Shown: positions 33,595 through 43,682 of the stretch, piece by piece
How positions within the stretch are numbered: position 1 is the first letter of the stretch
Layout: every line of letters starts with the position of its first letter
Origin: Rhizoclosmatium globosum
Taxonomy: Eukaryota > Chytridiomycota > Chytridiomycetes > Chytridiales > Chytriomycetaceae
Assembly (NCBI GenBank): GCA_002104985.1
Contig: MCGO01000156.1
Location: forward strand, 24,510-88,509
Reading direction: 5' to 3'
DNA: 64,000 nt
The notes under the pieces: generated by a model
Database searches by the model: none
Told to the model about the DNA's origin: nothing
What the model saw: only the letters and a program-made list of their open reading frames with translations
Program-made: the position numbers and the translations under genes

Positions 33595-34176
33595 TTAAGC
33601 AGAGACGCCGCTTCCAAGAACAAGGCCCGCAACTCCATTCAAACACAACCCAAGCACACTGACAATTCCCGCAGCCCACGTCGCAGCCCGATGTGGCTGC
33701 AGCGCCTTTGCGTAGGCAATGTATGACCCACGCGAGCAGCTGCGAACAACGACACGAGCAATGCGTGAACAAGCGGCGACCAGGCAGTTGGAAGCGACGT
33801 CCATGCAATAATGAGTCCAAGCGGAATGTTCTCCAGGTCATTCGATACAATTCTCTGCCAACGCACATCCGCCATTCGTGCCTTGAGCTCCTTTTCGCTG
33901 GCCTCGGCACCTTCGGCTGCCACTCCAAAAGTCTGCTTGACTGTAGTAGCCTGGAAAACATATTTAGTACCTGAGATTAAAGTTATATCGCCTCTTTTGG
34001 TTGCAACTAACCTTCAGCGACTTGACAAGATCTGGAAAGGCATTAGCATCCTCAGGGGGGCGACTCCCAGCGCGGAACCTGGCCCCACCTTGCTTCATCA
34101 GAGTAGCATAGAACTTGATGAGCAGGACAAGTGTTGAAAGCGAAGTGGCAGTGTGTGCAACAGGACTAACAGTCAT
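33595..34176 (-). CDS. MAPEG/microsomal glutathione S-transferase 1-like, with apparent frameshift
   Basis: Membrane glutathione transferase/peroxidase family. Start ATG at 34176 (MTVSPVAHTATSLSTLVLLI). Exon 1 ends near 34014; exon 2 starts ATTVKQTFGVAAEGAEAS and has the family core WQRIVSNDLENIPLGLIIAW. The frame then reads ALLVSLFAAARVGHT and should continue into the conserved histidine-isoleucine-alanine-tyrosine segment as in human MGST1 (RIYHTIAYLTPLPQPNR). Instead one base is missing at about 33715-33725: AYAKALQPHRAATWAAG and the last helix (IVSVLGLCLNGVAGLVLG) lie in the next frame, ending GVSA at 33595. A 26-nt GT-AG piece could bridge it but is far too short for this genome. Either a recent lesion or a sequence error. 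Confidence 0.8.
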
Positions 34177-34272
34177 TTTTGCTAATTCAAATCCAAATCA
34201 CACCGAGTTTGTCAGCAGTATTCATATATCACATGAGAGACAATTGAATACTTTATTCATAGCTTCTCATAA

Positions 34273-36326
34273 CTAAACCTCGCGAATCTTCTCCATTTCC
34301 CTCCCAGTGGTTGGTTCTCTAACACAAAGATTAACAGCAGATTAACGAAATCATTAAGATTTTCAATTTATTTACGAATCTTTTTAGTAGTCTACATATT
34401 TGTTCACCTCTCCAGTGATCCTTCTCCCATTGTCTCCTTCATCACTTCTTCAAACCGATCCTTGAGTCCTTTCAGAGCACTGTTGTATTCATTTTCCGTC
34501 CTCCCCTTCTCTTTCCACGCATTCAACGGATGAAACAACGACATGGGAACTCCAGGCAACCCCGCCGACGGAATCTTCAAGTCAAAGTATGGAAGAACGT
34601 CAAACTTTGTTTCTATCGATTTAGCAAGCTCTCCGGAATGGATCTAAAAGGGCAGAGTTAAAGCTACGCCGTCCAAAACAAATAATACTGTATTACCGCA
34701 TCCACGATTGCTCTCGAGTATTGCAATGGAATCCGTGATCCACCGTTTCCAGGTGCTCCACCGCACCAACCCGTATTCAAAACCAAACTTTGACATCTCC
34801 ATGCCGCTTCAACTTCTCCGCGAGCATATTAGCATACAGCCGTGGTGGGTGCACGAGAAAAGGTGCTCCAAAACAAGCACTAAACGTGGCAGTCGGTTCC
34901 ATGACGCCTTGCTCTGTTCCAGCAACTTTCGAGGTGTATCCAGAGAGGAAGTGATACATTGTTTGTTCCACCGTGAGAGCTGAGACAGGAGGTAAGACGC
35001 CATATGCGTCGCAGGTGAGGAATATAATGTTTTTGGGGTGACCTCCTCGGGATGGGATTTTCGCGTTTGGGATATAGGTAATTGGATAGCAAACTCTAAG
35101 ACAAGACAAAGTGAGTTCATGAGGAAATAAGCTTCTGATTGCTCCTATACCGTGTGTTCTCTGTGATGGATCGACTTTTGAAATCAACTTCGTGTGTGAT
35201 TGGATCCAGGAAACGTTTTCAAGAACCGTTCCGAACCGAATTGCGTTGTATATTTCTGGTTCCTTTTCTTTAGACAAGTCTACAGCCTTCGCATAACAGC
35301 CGCCTTCAATGTTGAAGACTCCATCATCAGACCAACAATGTTCATCGTCACCAATAAGATTTCGGTTGGGATCTGCAGAGAGCGTGGTTTTTCCGGTTCC
35401 CGAAAGACCAAAGAAGAGTGACACGTCCTTGTCGACTTTGCCTTCATTTGCGGATGAGTGCAAGGATAGGATTCCTTTCAATGGCATCAGGTAATGCATT
35501 ATCGTAAAAATCCCCTTCTTCATTTCTCCAGCACTATATTCAAACGTTATTGATTGTGAAGAGCAACTATGGAGAGACTCACTATTCTGTCCCAAGAATT
35601 ACAACTTCCTTCGTCTCAAAAGAAAGCGCTACAAGCGTCTTTGACGTAACTCCTTCGATTGACATATCTGCTTCACACTGTCCGGCGTTATAAATTGTGA
35701 AATCAGGATCTCCAAATGATTCTAATTCTTCGGTTGTTGGCGGAATCAGCATATTCTGCATGAACAAAGCATGATAACTTCTAGAGCATACTACGCGAAA
35801 CTTGAGTCTATGAGCAGGATCCGCACCGGCAAAACCATCGACGGTGTCTGTTTGGGGTGATTGATCGGGATGAATGCGGGTGGCGCTCACCAACTCGAAC
35901 AGGGGCCCACTCACACAGCTTCTCGCGCGTCTCCAGAAATTCGAACGCTGCTTTCCGTGCCAGACCGAATGCATGCTGGCCCAGTTTCCTGTTCACGTTT
36001 CCCCACCAGACGCGGTTTAGCGACGGCTCTGCTTCCACGATTCGTTTGTCGGTTGGACTGATTTGAATCAACGAACGCACAAGTTACTTCTTTGTTCTTA
36101 AAAGACGGATGGATAGATCGGCGGTTCACCTGCGGCCCGTCTTTGCACCCGAATGCACAACAAGCGCCCCGGCCGAGGACAGCGTCGTCTTGGCCTCGTG
36201 TTGGAGCGCGTCGACGTAGCAGGACGCGGCCGGTGCGTTTCGCTTGGTTGTCGCTGGGAATGCGAACGTGGCGAGACGGCGGCGGTGGTGGTGGTGGTGG
36301 TGGTGGTGGCGTGGCAGTCGGAACAT
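34273..36326 (-). CDS. PCK1: ATP-dependent phosphoenolpyruvate carboxykinase
   Basis: Converts oxaloacetate and ATP to phosphoenolpyruvate, the entry step of gluconeogenesis. The start is the ATG at 36326, giving an N-terminus with eight consecutive histidines (codons of a GGT/ACC triplet run). [18 protein letters not shown] runs across the first intron into [20 protein letters not shown]. Later segments are [38 protein letters not shown], then the kinase P-loop [38 protein letters not shown] and [19 protein letters not shown]. The exon joins at CEW/YTVDG were checked and keep frame (donor T|GTGAGT). The C-terminal exon ends EMEKIREV at 34273. About six introns. Confidence 0.94.
36284..36310 (+). 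repeat. GGT triplet repeat in the PEPCK start region
   Basis: Eight GGT units followed by GGC on the plus strand. On the minus strand they encode the His run of PEPCK; on the plus strand they lie just upstream of the seven-helix gene. Length variation between strains is likely. Confidence 0.85.
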
Positions 36327-37515
36327 GGCTCGGATTTACAACGAAAGGAAAAGAGTGCATCAAAGTGCCGAACGAACAATGGATTCCTCCAAAACAATGG
36401 AAAAATACTCTGGGACAATGGCCGAGCTTATTGACATGCAAGCTGGAACACCAGCCTCTCTCAACTTACACCCCTTGGCATCCAAACTCAATCATTTTGG
36501 AGCTGGTTTTGCCTCCATTGGAATCGCAGTTTTGCTTGTGCACATCTACCGGTTCGAACAGAAATTCAACCCTATTAATGCGATTCTTTTCCTCTTGGGT
36601 ATAACCGCATTTGGAATCTGCGAAACAAAAGCTTGGCTTGCATCACATTGTCAATACTCCCATGATGCTCCTGTTGTTTTTACAATAGACCATATCTTGT
36701 TGGCTGTGATGGAAATCAGCTACATTCAATTCACTTACACGCGCTCAAAAGGAATCATTCAGTCCACTTTCTCCTCGAAAGTGACGAATTGGTTCGAACT
36801 ACTGGCAAATCGCATAGGTCCGGTTTTATTTATTCTGCAATTGATTCCTAGCATAGCCCTAGCTGTGCTTAAACAAAAGGAGTCCCTCCTTCTTGCTTCT
36901 CAAATAACAGCGTTAGTTTGCGCGCTTATCTTACTTTTCTTTGATTTAACGCTGGGATGTCTCTTTTTCAAGTTCCTACTGAGAAACAAAGTGGAAGGGC
37001 AAGACCAACCAGCCGATTTTCAAGTCATTGCCAGATTTGGAATCTTTTCCAGTTCTCTTGTTGTCCTTAATATTATTATTTGTGCCGCGTACATCATAAT
37101 CGGACAAGACAATGCTATCGTCCCTCTCTTGATCAGTGTTTCAAGCCTCCTAAATGTAACTACGTTCGGGGTTTTGCTGGGCATGAAGTTACATTTATTT
37201 TTTCTTCGAAAGCAAGAAGCTGCACCTCTTTCAAAAGAAGGCTGCAAAGTATCGATGGAATCTTTGAAGGAAATCCAAAAATCCATCAAAACGTCACATA
37301 CTTCACTGAACGAGCATTTTCAGTCATCTCAATTACTACCTCAAATGTCACCCATTATGCCAGCTTCTAGAGATAGCTCTGCGTCGTCTTTGAGAGAAGT
37401 TGCTGCTTGTTCTTCTCCTAATTTGGCAGTAGCCACAGTGGAGCTGGCACGACCACGATCACAGCATGACCGTTTAAACCTCAAATCATTTGAGAGACCC
37501 AAAACCATGGGATAG
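36325..37515 (+). CDS. Seven-transmembrane receptor-like protein
   Basis: Intronless. Two in-frame starts are possible: ATG 36325 ([11 protein letters not shown]), which overlaps the PEPCK start codon on the other strand, or ATG 36379 (MDSSKTMEKYSG). The latter avoids the overlap and is as likely. Seven hydrophobic helices can be counted: GFASIGIAVLLVHIY, ILFLLGITAFGICE, HILLAVMEISYIQF, IGPVLFILQLIPSIA, ITALVCALILLFFDLTLG, FSSSLVVLNIIICAAYIII and LLISVSSLLNVTTFGVLLG. A Ser-rich cytosolic tail of about 100 residues follows (MPASRDSSASSLREVAA). No family motif was recognised. The layout is that of a GPCR-like sensor, but a transporter or a non-receptor membrane protein is not excluded. Confidence 0.75.
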   Translation: MARIYNERKRVHQSAERTMDSSKTMEKYSGTMAELIDMQAGTPASLNLHPLASKLNHFGAGFASIGIAVLLVHIYRFEQKFNPINAILFLLGITAFGICETKAWLASHCQYSHDAPVVFTIDHILLAVMEISYIQFTYTRSKGIIQSTFSSKVTNWFELLANRIGPVLFILQLIPSIALAVLKQKESLLLASQITALVCALILLFFDLTLGCLFFKFLLRNKVEGQDQPADFQVIARFGIFSSSLVVLNIIICAAYIIIGQDNAIVPLLISVSSLLNVTTFGVLLGMKLHLFFLRKQEAAPLSKEGCKVSMESLKEIQKSIKTSHTSLNEHFQSSQLLPQMSPIMPASRDSSASSLREVAACSSPNLAVATVELARPRSQHDRLNLKSFERPKTMG

Positions 37516-37558
37516 ATTGAGAAGGAGAAATAAATTCGGAGCTCTACATTGCTTTAAT

Positions 37559-38725
37559 TCAAGTCAACCATAAATCAGGAATTTGAAAAGGATATGAAAG
37601 ATTTAGATTGTCACGCAAATCACATCCCCTCAAGTTCATTTGACCCCACTCCGAAGGCACTGGGCCTTCTAATTGATTGTCAGCCAATAAAACGGATGTT
37701 AGCGACGCAAGATGTCCCAATTCCGGTGGAATTCGTCCAATCAAATGACAGCCGCATAGATGAAGTTTTTTTAGTCGAGAAAGGGTGCCAAGTTCAGGTG
37801 GGATGTGATTGGGCATCGCCGGATTTTCATTTAGGGATAAAGACAAGGTTTCCAGCCTTTTCAAGTTACCGAATTCGACTGGTATAGGGCCCATTATATT
37901 GGTTGTATTTGCACGAAAGGTCACAAGAGACGTCAAACAACCCATCGTTGAGGGAAGCATTCCGCCAAGCTCTTCGTTCTCGCACAGAACAAGTAATCTT
38001 AAGTTCACGAGATTACCGATTGATGATGGAATTTCCCCCGTTAGTGAGTTGGCATACAAATCAAGGTTTTGAAGGTTTGAAAGCAACCCAATTTCTTCTG
38101 GAATAGAACCCACTAAATTACATTGAGGCAACTCCAGCACCACGAGTTTGTTGAGATTTGAGAGCCAGATTCGTGGAAGAGCACAACCCAGTGGATAATT
38201 CCATGAAATTTCAACAACATGAGACATAAACCTTCGAACGTATTCTGATTGATATAATGCAGGTGCATTGAAGAACAGCACATCCCAGTCATTTACTGAT
38301 GTTTCGTCGATATAAGACTTATCCGAGTCCATATATATCCGCTGAGCAGAACGTTTCAAATTCTGAACAATGAATCCAGAGGAACTCAGCAGCGAGTTGA
38401 ACGATTTTGATATAGCCCGAAACCTCCAGGCTTCTTGTGGATGGATCCAACTCATTATGTAGCCAACGACTTCTGTTGGAAGACTCGTGATGCGAGTATA
38501 GTGTTTCTTTGAAGGGTTGCGAAGCTTATCAATCTCTTTGAGGACGTGGTAGTGGTTTTGTTGCATGGTTGCTTGGATGGATTTGGTGGATGCTTCGTGG
38601 TTACTTTTGAGGATGACAAGGGATTGTTTGACGGATGCAAGCTCTGAGAGTGTAGCTTGTAAGAGGTTGTATAAATCAGCGTTGGATGGCTCTGTGGCGG
38701 AAGGAGCTGCGTGTCGAGTGTTCAT
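37559..38725 (-). CDS. F-box protein with plant-type leucine-rich repeats
   Basis: Intronless, 388 residues, ATG at 38725. An N-terminal coiled-coil segment (residues about 15-70) is followed by an F-box: ITSLPTEVVGYIMSWIHPQ and WRFRAISKSFNSLL. From about residue 175 there are six or seven leucine-rich repeats of the plant-specific type, such as LVGSIPEEIGLLSNLQNLDL, LTGEIPSSIGNLVNLRLLVL and LIGRIPPELGHLASLTSVLL. The repeats have the xxGxIPxxLGxLxxLxxL pattern known from plant receptor kinases. An SCF ubiquitin ligase substrate receptor is inferred. It converges on the seven-helix gene with 43 nt between. Confidence 0.88.
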   Translation of the reverse strand: MNTRHAAPSATEPSNADLYNLLQATLSELASVKQSLVILKSNHEASTKSIQATMQQNHYHVLKEIDKLRNPSKKHYTRITSLPTEVVGYIMSWIHPQEAWRFRAISKSFNSLLSSSGFIVQNLKRSAQRIYMDSDKSYIDETSVNDWDVLFFNAPALYQSEYVRRFMSHVVEISWNYPLGCALPRIWLSNLNKLVVLELPQCNLVGSIPEEIGLLSNLQNLDLYANSLTGEIPSSIGNLVNLRLLVLCENEELGGMLPSTMGCLTSLVTFRANTTNIMGPIPVEFGNLKRLETLSLSLNENPAMPNHIPPELGTLSRLKKLHLCGCHLIGRIPPELGHLASLTSVLLADNQLEGPVPSEWGQMNLRGCDLRDNLNLSYPFQIPDLWLT

Positions 38726-38790
38726 CTCCTATTGCTTTTTCGCTTGCACAAAAGTTACACAATTGACACCACTTTATTAAATATACAGAA

Positions 38791-41116
38791 TTAAGAAATG
38801 TAAGGATCCATCTCATCAGCCACGCGGGCCCGCTGCTCCATTAGAGCTTTAACAAAAGGATTATCACTGCCAGATTGAGCAGCACACTTTGCGATTGCCG
38901 CGTCCAACTCTTCAAGCTCCCTGCGTTTGGAAGGGACAAAGCTTGACACTGAGCTTCGTGAATGGCGGTCCAACGATTTATCTTGCGCACGATTCAAGGA
39001 AAGCGCAGATGACTCTTCACGCGACAGAATAGTCACTGAAGACCGAATACTTTGACGAATCCGCGACATTCCAGGAATATCGATTAATTGTTGTTCACGA
39101 GCTAGGTTGTCCGGTAAATCCGAATCCTGCCAAGAGCCTTTCGATTCTCCCAAATCGAGTGTTTTGGCATTCCAAAATACCTTTTTCGAAGGATGGCGAT
39201 GGGAGTCTGAATACGTTTCCATTTGGATGCTTGCATTTACAGGCTCTGGGTCAGTCCCATCATAAGACACAGATTCACTGAACGCACGTGCTGGGGATAC
39301 AGGTAATGACGGTCGTTTCATGGAGCTCTTTCTTGAAAGACTCAGTGCAATTCGTTCAGAAACACCATCATCCATTGAATCCGGCTCTTCAAACACCAAG
39401 ACTTGCGATTTACGTCTCGGCACGGTTACATTCGCTCCTTTTGGCGACGTTGGAGACATATCAACAACGCCCACAGGATTCAAAGCATTCGCCCCGATTT
39501 CGTTTTCATCGTATCCTGTTTCAACGCCAATCAGTTTTTTGATGGGTGCCAAGACAAGGCGCTTAAAGCCTGGTCTCTTTCCTTCAGTGTTGAACTGTGT
39601 CCGTTCATGGAAAGTTGGTTCAATGAAGCCAAATGAATCTGGTAGAATGCTGTCGCCGCTGAGACCACTGAGCCACCACCAAGAATATGGAGTGCTTCCG
39701 GACATGTACTCGACACCGAGACGATCAAGGGCATTCGTACGCGCATTTTTGGGGTTGGGTTTGAATGTAGATTTAGGTGGGGATGATGCATCGCATGTTG
39801 ACCCCTTTTCAATATGTGTGTATGAACGAGTCCTTGAATAATATGGTGAGAAGTGGACGGTCAAAAGAAATGAATATTACCTTGGAATCGATCCTGTTGT
39901 GTTTAAAATGCTACTGCTGCTTCCAACACGGCTGCTGATGCTAGTTTCTGTTGATTCGTGGAAATGGAACCGATTGAAACTACTCCGTGAATCTCCAAGC
40001 ACACGCGCTATAGTAGATGGCCTCGTCGAGGAAAGCTGAAAGTCTGAGGCATCATAGTATAATGGATGCGGAAGCTCTTTGATAGATTCTGTTGATTGAA
40101 GTTGATTCCGAAAAGAACTCAGTTTTGTCAATATCGAGTTAACATCCACCCCAACTTTCGTTTTTGACGGAGAGCTAAGTCTTTGTTGCTGTAGTTTTCT
40201 CGCTGAGATTCGTTTCGATGGAGTCATCAGTGTGCTTCTGCAGCAGAATTACGAGCCGTTGCTGCAGAATCCCTCTTTGCTGGAGACGACGACGTGGAAC
40301 TTGGGAGTGGTGGTTTTTCAAACGACGTTCTAATTTCCAGAGATAAATTCGCAGGAGTGCCGTCATATTCCTCTTCGTTTTCAAGTTCCGCGTCAGGAAT
40401 ACTTTCAAGACTTATACTTTGAAGGGTTGATTGTGACTCATACAAAGTATCCACCCGCCTATCAATACTCGATTTATGTGGTCGATTCTTTGGTTTGATA
40501 TGGTATGCAGCGTCACTATGTGTAGAGTGGATGTTTTTGACGGGCGAGACTGAAATCTTGACAGCGACGATGTCCTCCTCCTCTTCCACCCTCATATCCA
40601 CACCATTCCTTCTTCCACCGTTTCGTACTGATGCAGCTTCATATATTTTGTCCAGTTCGGCTTGTTGTCGCTGTGCAGCAGTTTGGCCATCCTTTGATTT
40701 GAATAACCTTCCAAACGCAGCTTTCATCTTTCCCTTGATTCCGGAGACAGGGACAGATGGCACAAGCGTAGATGCGCTGTTTTCTATGTCCTCTTCTTCA
40801 TACTCTTCGAGGACAGATAAACCCGCCATGCCGCTGGCACTCCCAGATATTCCATTGTTGACAACGCTACTCGAAGAGCTGCTTCTACTGTGCCCATTCG
40901 ATTTTTTAATATTAAGAACGCGTTTGAAGTTTTCTGTGAGATTGTGGAGATCTCTTTTGATTTGGATGTGGTGCAGCTGCTGGCGATGCTGATGTCAATA
41001 CTTTGATGAGAGGTACTGGAACTACGAGAGTGTGAAACTGGGAGAGTACCAGAAATAGATGATTGGTGTAAAGATGAGGCTGATGGTGTTCGTTTGTGGG
41101 ACTTGGTTCGTCGCAT
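38791..41116 (-). CDS. Ser-rich disordered protein, unresolved joint at a TGATG overlap
   Basis: Not recognised. The start ATG is at 41116 (MRRTKSHKRTPSASSLHQSS). An intron with a non-standard GTTCTT donor near 40925 joins to SSVVNNGISGSASGMAGLSV and IKGKMKAAFGRLFKSKDG, the latter a basic amphipathic segment. This frame ends at TGA 40227-40229, whose last A begins the ATG of the next open frame (MTPSKRISARKLQQQRLSSP). That frame joins by an intron near 39840-39895 to the C-terminal exon, which has WWWLSGLSGDSILPDSFGF and ends with a helix LEELDAAIAKCAAQSG and MEQRARVADEMDPYIS. It may be one gene with an unseen 52-nt intron or a sequence slip, or two genes. Many RRxS-like and SP sites suggest regulation by phosphorylation. 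Confidence 0.6.
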
Positions 41117-41295
41117 TGGATGTCAATAATTGACAGGTTGACTATTTCTAATCTGATATTCGTCCCATCCAAAGCATTGAATCAAACATTTTTATATTCT
41201 ATTCGGGTGAAAAACAAAAGTAAATGGTAAAAAGAAAAATGACAACAGTGATTAGCCTCAAAAGCCAGCTTCAGTCCAATTCTTCAAATTGGCTT

Positions 41296-43540
41296 TCACA
41301 CCTTGGCTGGACCACAGTTCTTCACATTCCATTCATCAACCTTCATACGGTTGATGGCCTCAACGTTACGAACATGTTGCATGTTGAGCTGATGGTGGTG
41401 AATGAATGCGTCAGGAATTGGCATTTGGTACATTCTGTAGCAAGGATCGTTCCAAGTAACGTTTTGTGGGGCTCCATGGACCTTCTTGTATTCGACAGGC
41501 TTGACTTTCAAGTGGTGACGAACAAGGTTTCCCTCTTCGTCGACAGACTCGACGTATCCAGGGTATACATACAAAACCGTCTCGTTCTCTGGAATTACGA
41601 CGGTCTGGTTTGTCTTTTCGTACTTTACAATCGTAGAATTGTCTTCCTTGGCGATAATTGTGTGATTGAGCTGTGGGCGAATAATGGCTTCAACTGTGAG
41701 AGTTGTGTTGGTTTCCACTGTGGAGTTCGAAATGACGGTGGAGTTCAAGTTGACGGAAAGAGTAGGAAGCGCAGAAACGGTAGACGTGGCATTGACATCA
41801 GAGGTAGGGTTGAAAGTCTCAGTGGCTGAAGGAGCAGCAATCGAAGCGACAGCCGCAGGAGTGGCAACAGCATCATTGGAATCGGCAACAGTACCATTTT
41901 CATCTCTTCCGAAGACAATCGCACCACTACCTGCAGCAACAGATGTCGAAAGGTTAGGGTTTCCAAACTTCGGGACACCTGGAATTCCAAAAGAAGGAGG
42001 AGCAGGAGCGGCGGCAGGAGCCTTTTTGACCAACGTTTTGAAAGCATTCATCAACCAGATATCATCGAGGACAACAGAAGAAATTGTTGTAGTCGCTGCG
42101 GCGACAGAAGATGTTCCTGTTGGGTCAGCGGTAGCGTTTGGATCAGTAGCACTCGACACAGCTGTTGTGGCTGTTGGGAGAGGCGGGGCGTCTGGACATT
42201 GAATCGCAGGCATGGGCAAATCAGATTTGGAGCTTGTGTAAGTATAACACAAAGGAGCTCCGTTTTGAGTATCCATCATTTGAAGCACTGTAACGCCGTA
42301 AGTGTCAACACGCTGAAGAATGTTTGCCTTGAGTGTTTGACCAGGGTCCGCAACTATGTCTCCAGGAGTCAGAGGTCCGTCGTACATTCTCTTGAAGGCA
42401 TCGCAACGATTTTGCCATCTCCACCAAACCTAATTCCGTTTTTAGAGAAACTACATTGGGGGAGGAACCAATACCTTGTCTACAAATCCATGGTGCAACC
42501 AGAAAATGGGATCGTTGGGAGAAACTGCTCCGTTACCCAAATCACACTTTTGTCTGAACCCCAACCCAAATAAGTAAGTGACAACTCAAATTAAAGCATT
42601 GACTTACCCGTCTCCACCCATTGTAACGTGTCCAGATGCATGGTAGAACTGATAGTCATCGTTTCTTAGGTCTCCAGTCATAATATCACCTCTGAACTTA
42701 GAGTATAGAGTGGCAGAGTAACGAGCGTTCAGTTCATCGGGGGAAGTCATGGCGGCTCCAACATATCCACAACGTCTCAAGCAAGTTTCGCTGGATGTGA
42801 AAGGACGGTAGGAGGCAATATCGGCATCCAATTGAGCAACAGTGTATTTTCCTTTGGCAAACTGTCCATCCAGCACACAGTTGTTTGGATCATTGCTGCT
42901 TGCAGCACCGAAGTAGTCTTTGCTGAAAATGTCAGTGGTCCACCAGTTCTGGTTGACAGCTGGCCAGTCAAAATACACAATTCCTCCAGGCCAGCCAACA
43001 GAGTTCATGGCCTGCTCGAATTTCCACATCATAGCTCTGTGGTATGGATAGAAATCGGCAGAACCGTGGACCCAAGGGGCTGCACGAGAGTGACTGAAAT
43101 TAGGTTTAGTTTCAAGCTCATTTGGGGAAGGGGCAAGGAAGGAGACACTTGATGCATGCCCCAAGTGGTATACTAGCACAGCTGCACCAATTGACCACAC
43201 TCCAAGAGCTCCCGTTAAAGATACGGTTCATTGACTGTTAGGTCCCCCAACCGAGACTGAGCAGCAACCAATAACGTCTCCTTCACTGCCCGCCTTCAAG
43301 AGTCCCGTTTCAGGCACAAACTCACCAGTTAACAAAGTCGGCAATGTTCATTGTGTTTGGATCGGTGTTGTCCTGGCCGATTTGCGGGCGGGCGGCAAGT
43401 GTCTTAATGGCTTGAATGTAGCTGTTCTTCTCGCTGGAACTGAGCTCGTTCCATTCACGGCGCACGGCTGGATTGCTGCACTGAGCAAGGACTCCGATGG
43501 CGGCGGTGGCGAGGGTCAGAAGGATGCTTCGGAGGTGCAT
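41296..43540 (-). CDS. Secreted tyrosinase (copper monooxygenase), copy 1
   Basis: Type-3 copper enzyme that oxidises phenols to quinones for melanin-type pigments. The signal peptide (MHLRSILLTLATAAIGVLAQ) begins at ATG 43540, then CSNPAVRREWNELSS. The first copper site includes PWVHGSADFYPYHRAMMWKFE and the second GNGAVSPNDPIFWLHHGFVD and DKVWWRWQNR; HASGHVTMGGDG lies between. Exons meet near 42560-42620 and 42430-42475. The C-terminal half, about 290 residues, is Thr/Ser/Ala-rich with many N-glycosylation sequons (NATST, NSTVE, NTTLT) and a conserved Cys-containing end shared with copy 2: the segment KVHGAPQNVTWNDPCYRMYQ. It overlaps no other gene and is followed on the same strand by copy 2's start 1.9 kb upstream. 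Confidence 0.93.
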
Positions 43541-43682
43541 GCGGTGAGTGAGTGGTTGGTGGTGTGATGTTGGAGGTGCAGAGGAAAAATTGCGAAACAA
43601 AGACTGCCGCTTCTCTCCTTCCCTGAATTCATTTGACAAATCATTCTATCTAATCATTTATTCTGAATGGAAAAGAAAGGCT

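Noticed and set aside
33700..33730. 26-nt intron to fix the microsomal GST frame
   Set aside because: Far below the 45-75 nt of other introns here and would delete the conserved His-Thr pair.
36098..36441. Long minus-strand frames with Thr, Pro or Trp runs at the triplet repeat
   Set aside because: Alternative frames of the GGT repeat; only the His frame joins to PEPCK motifs.
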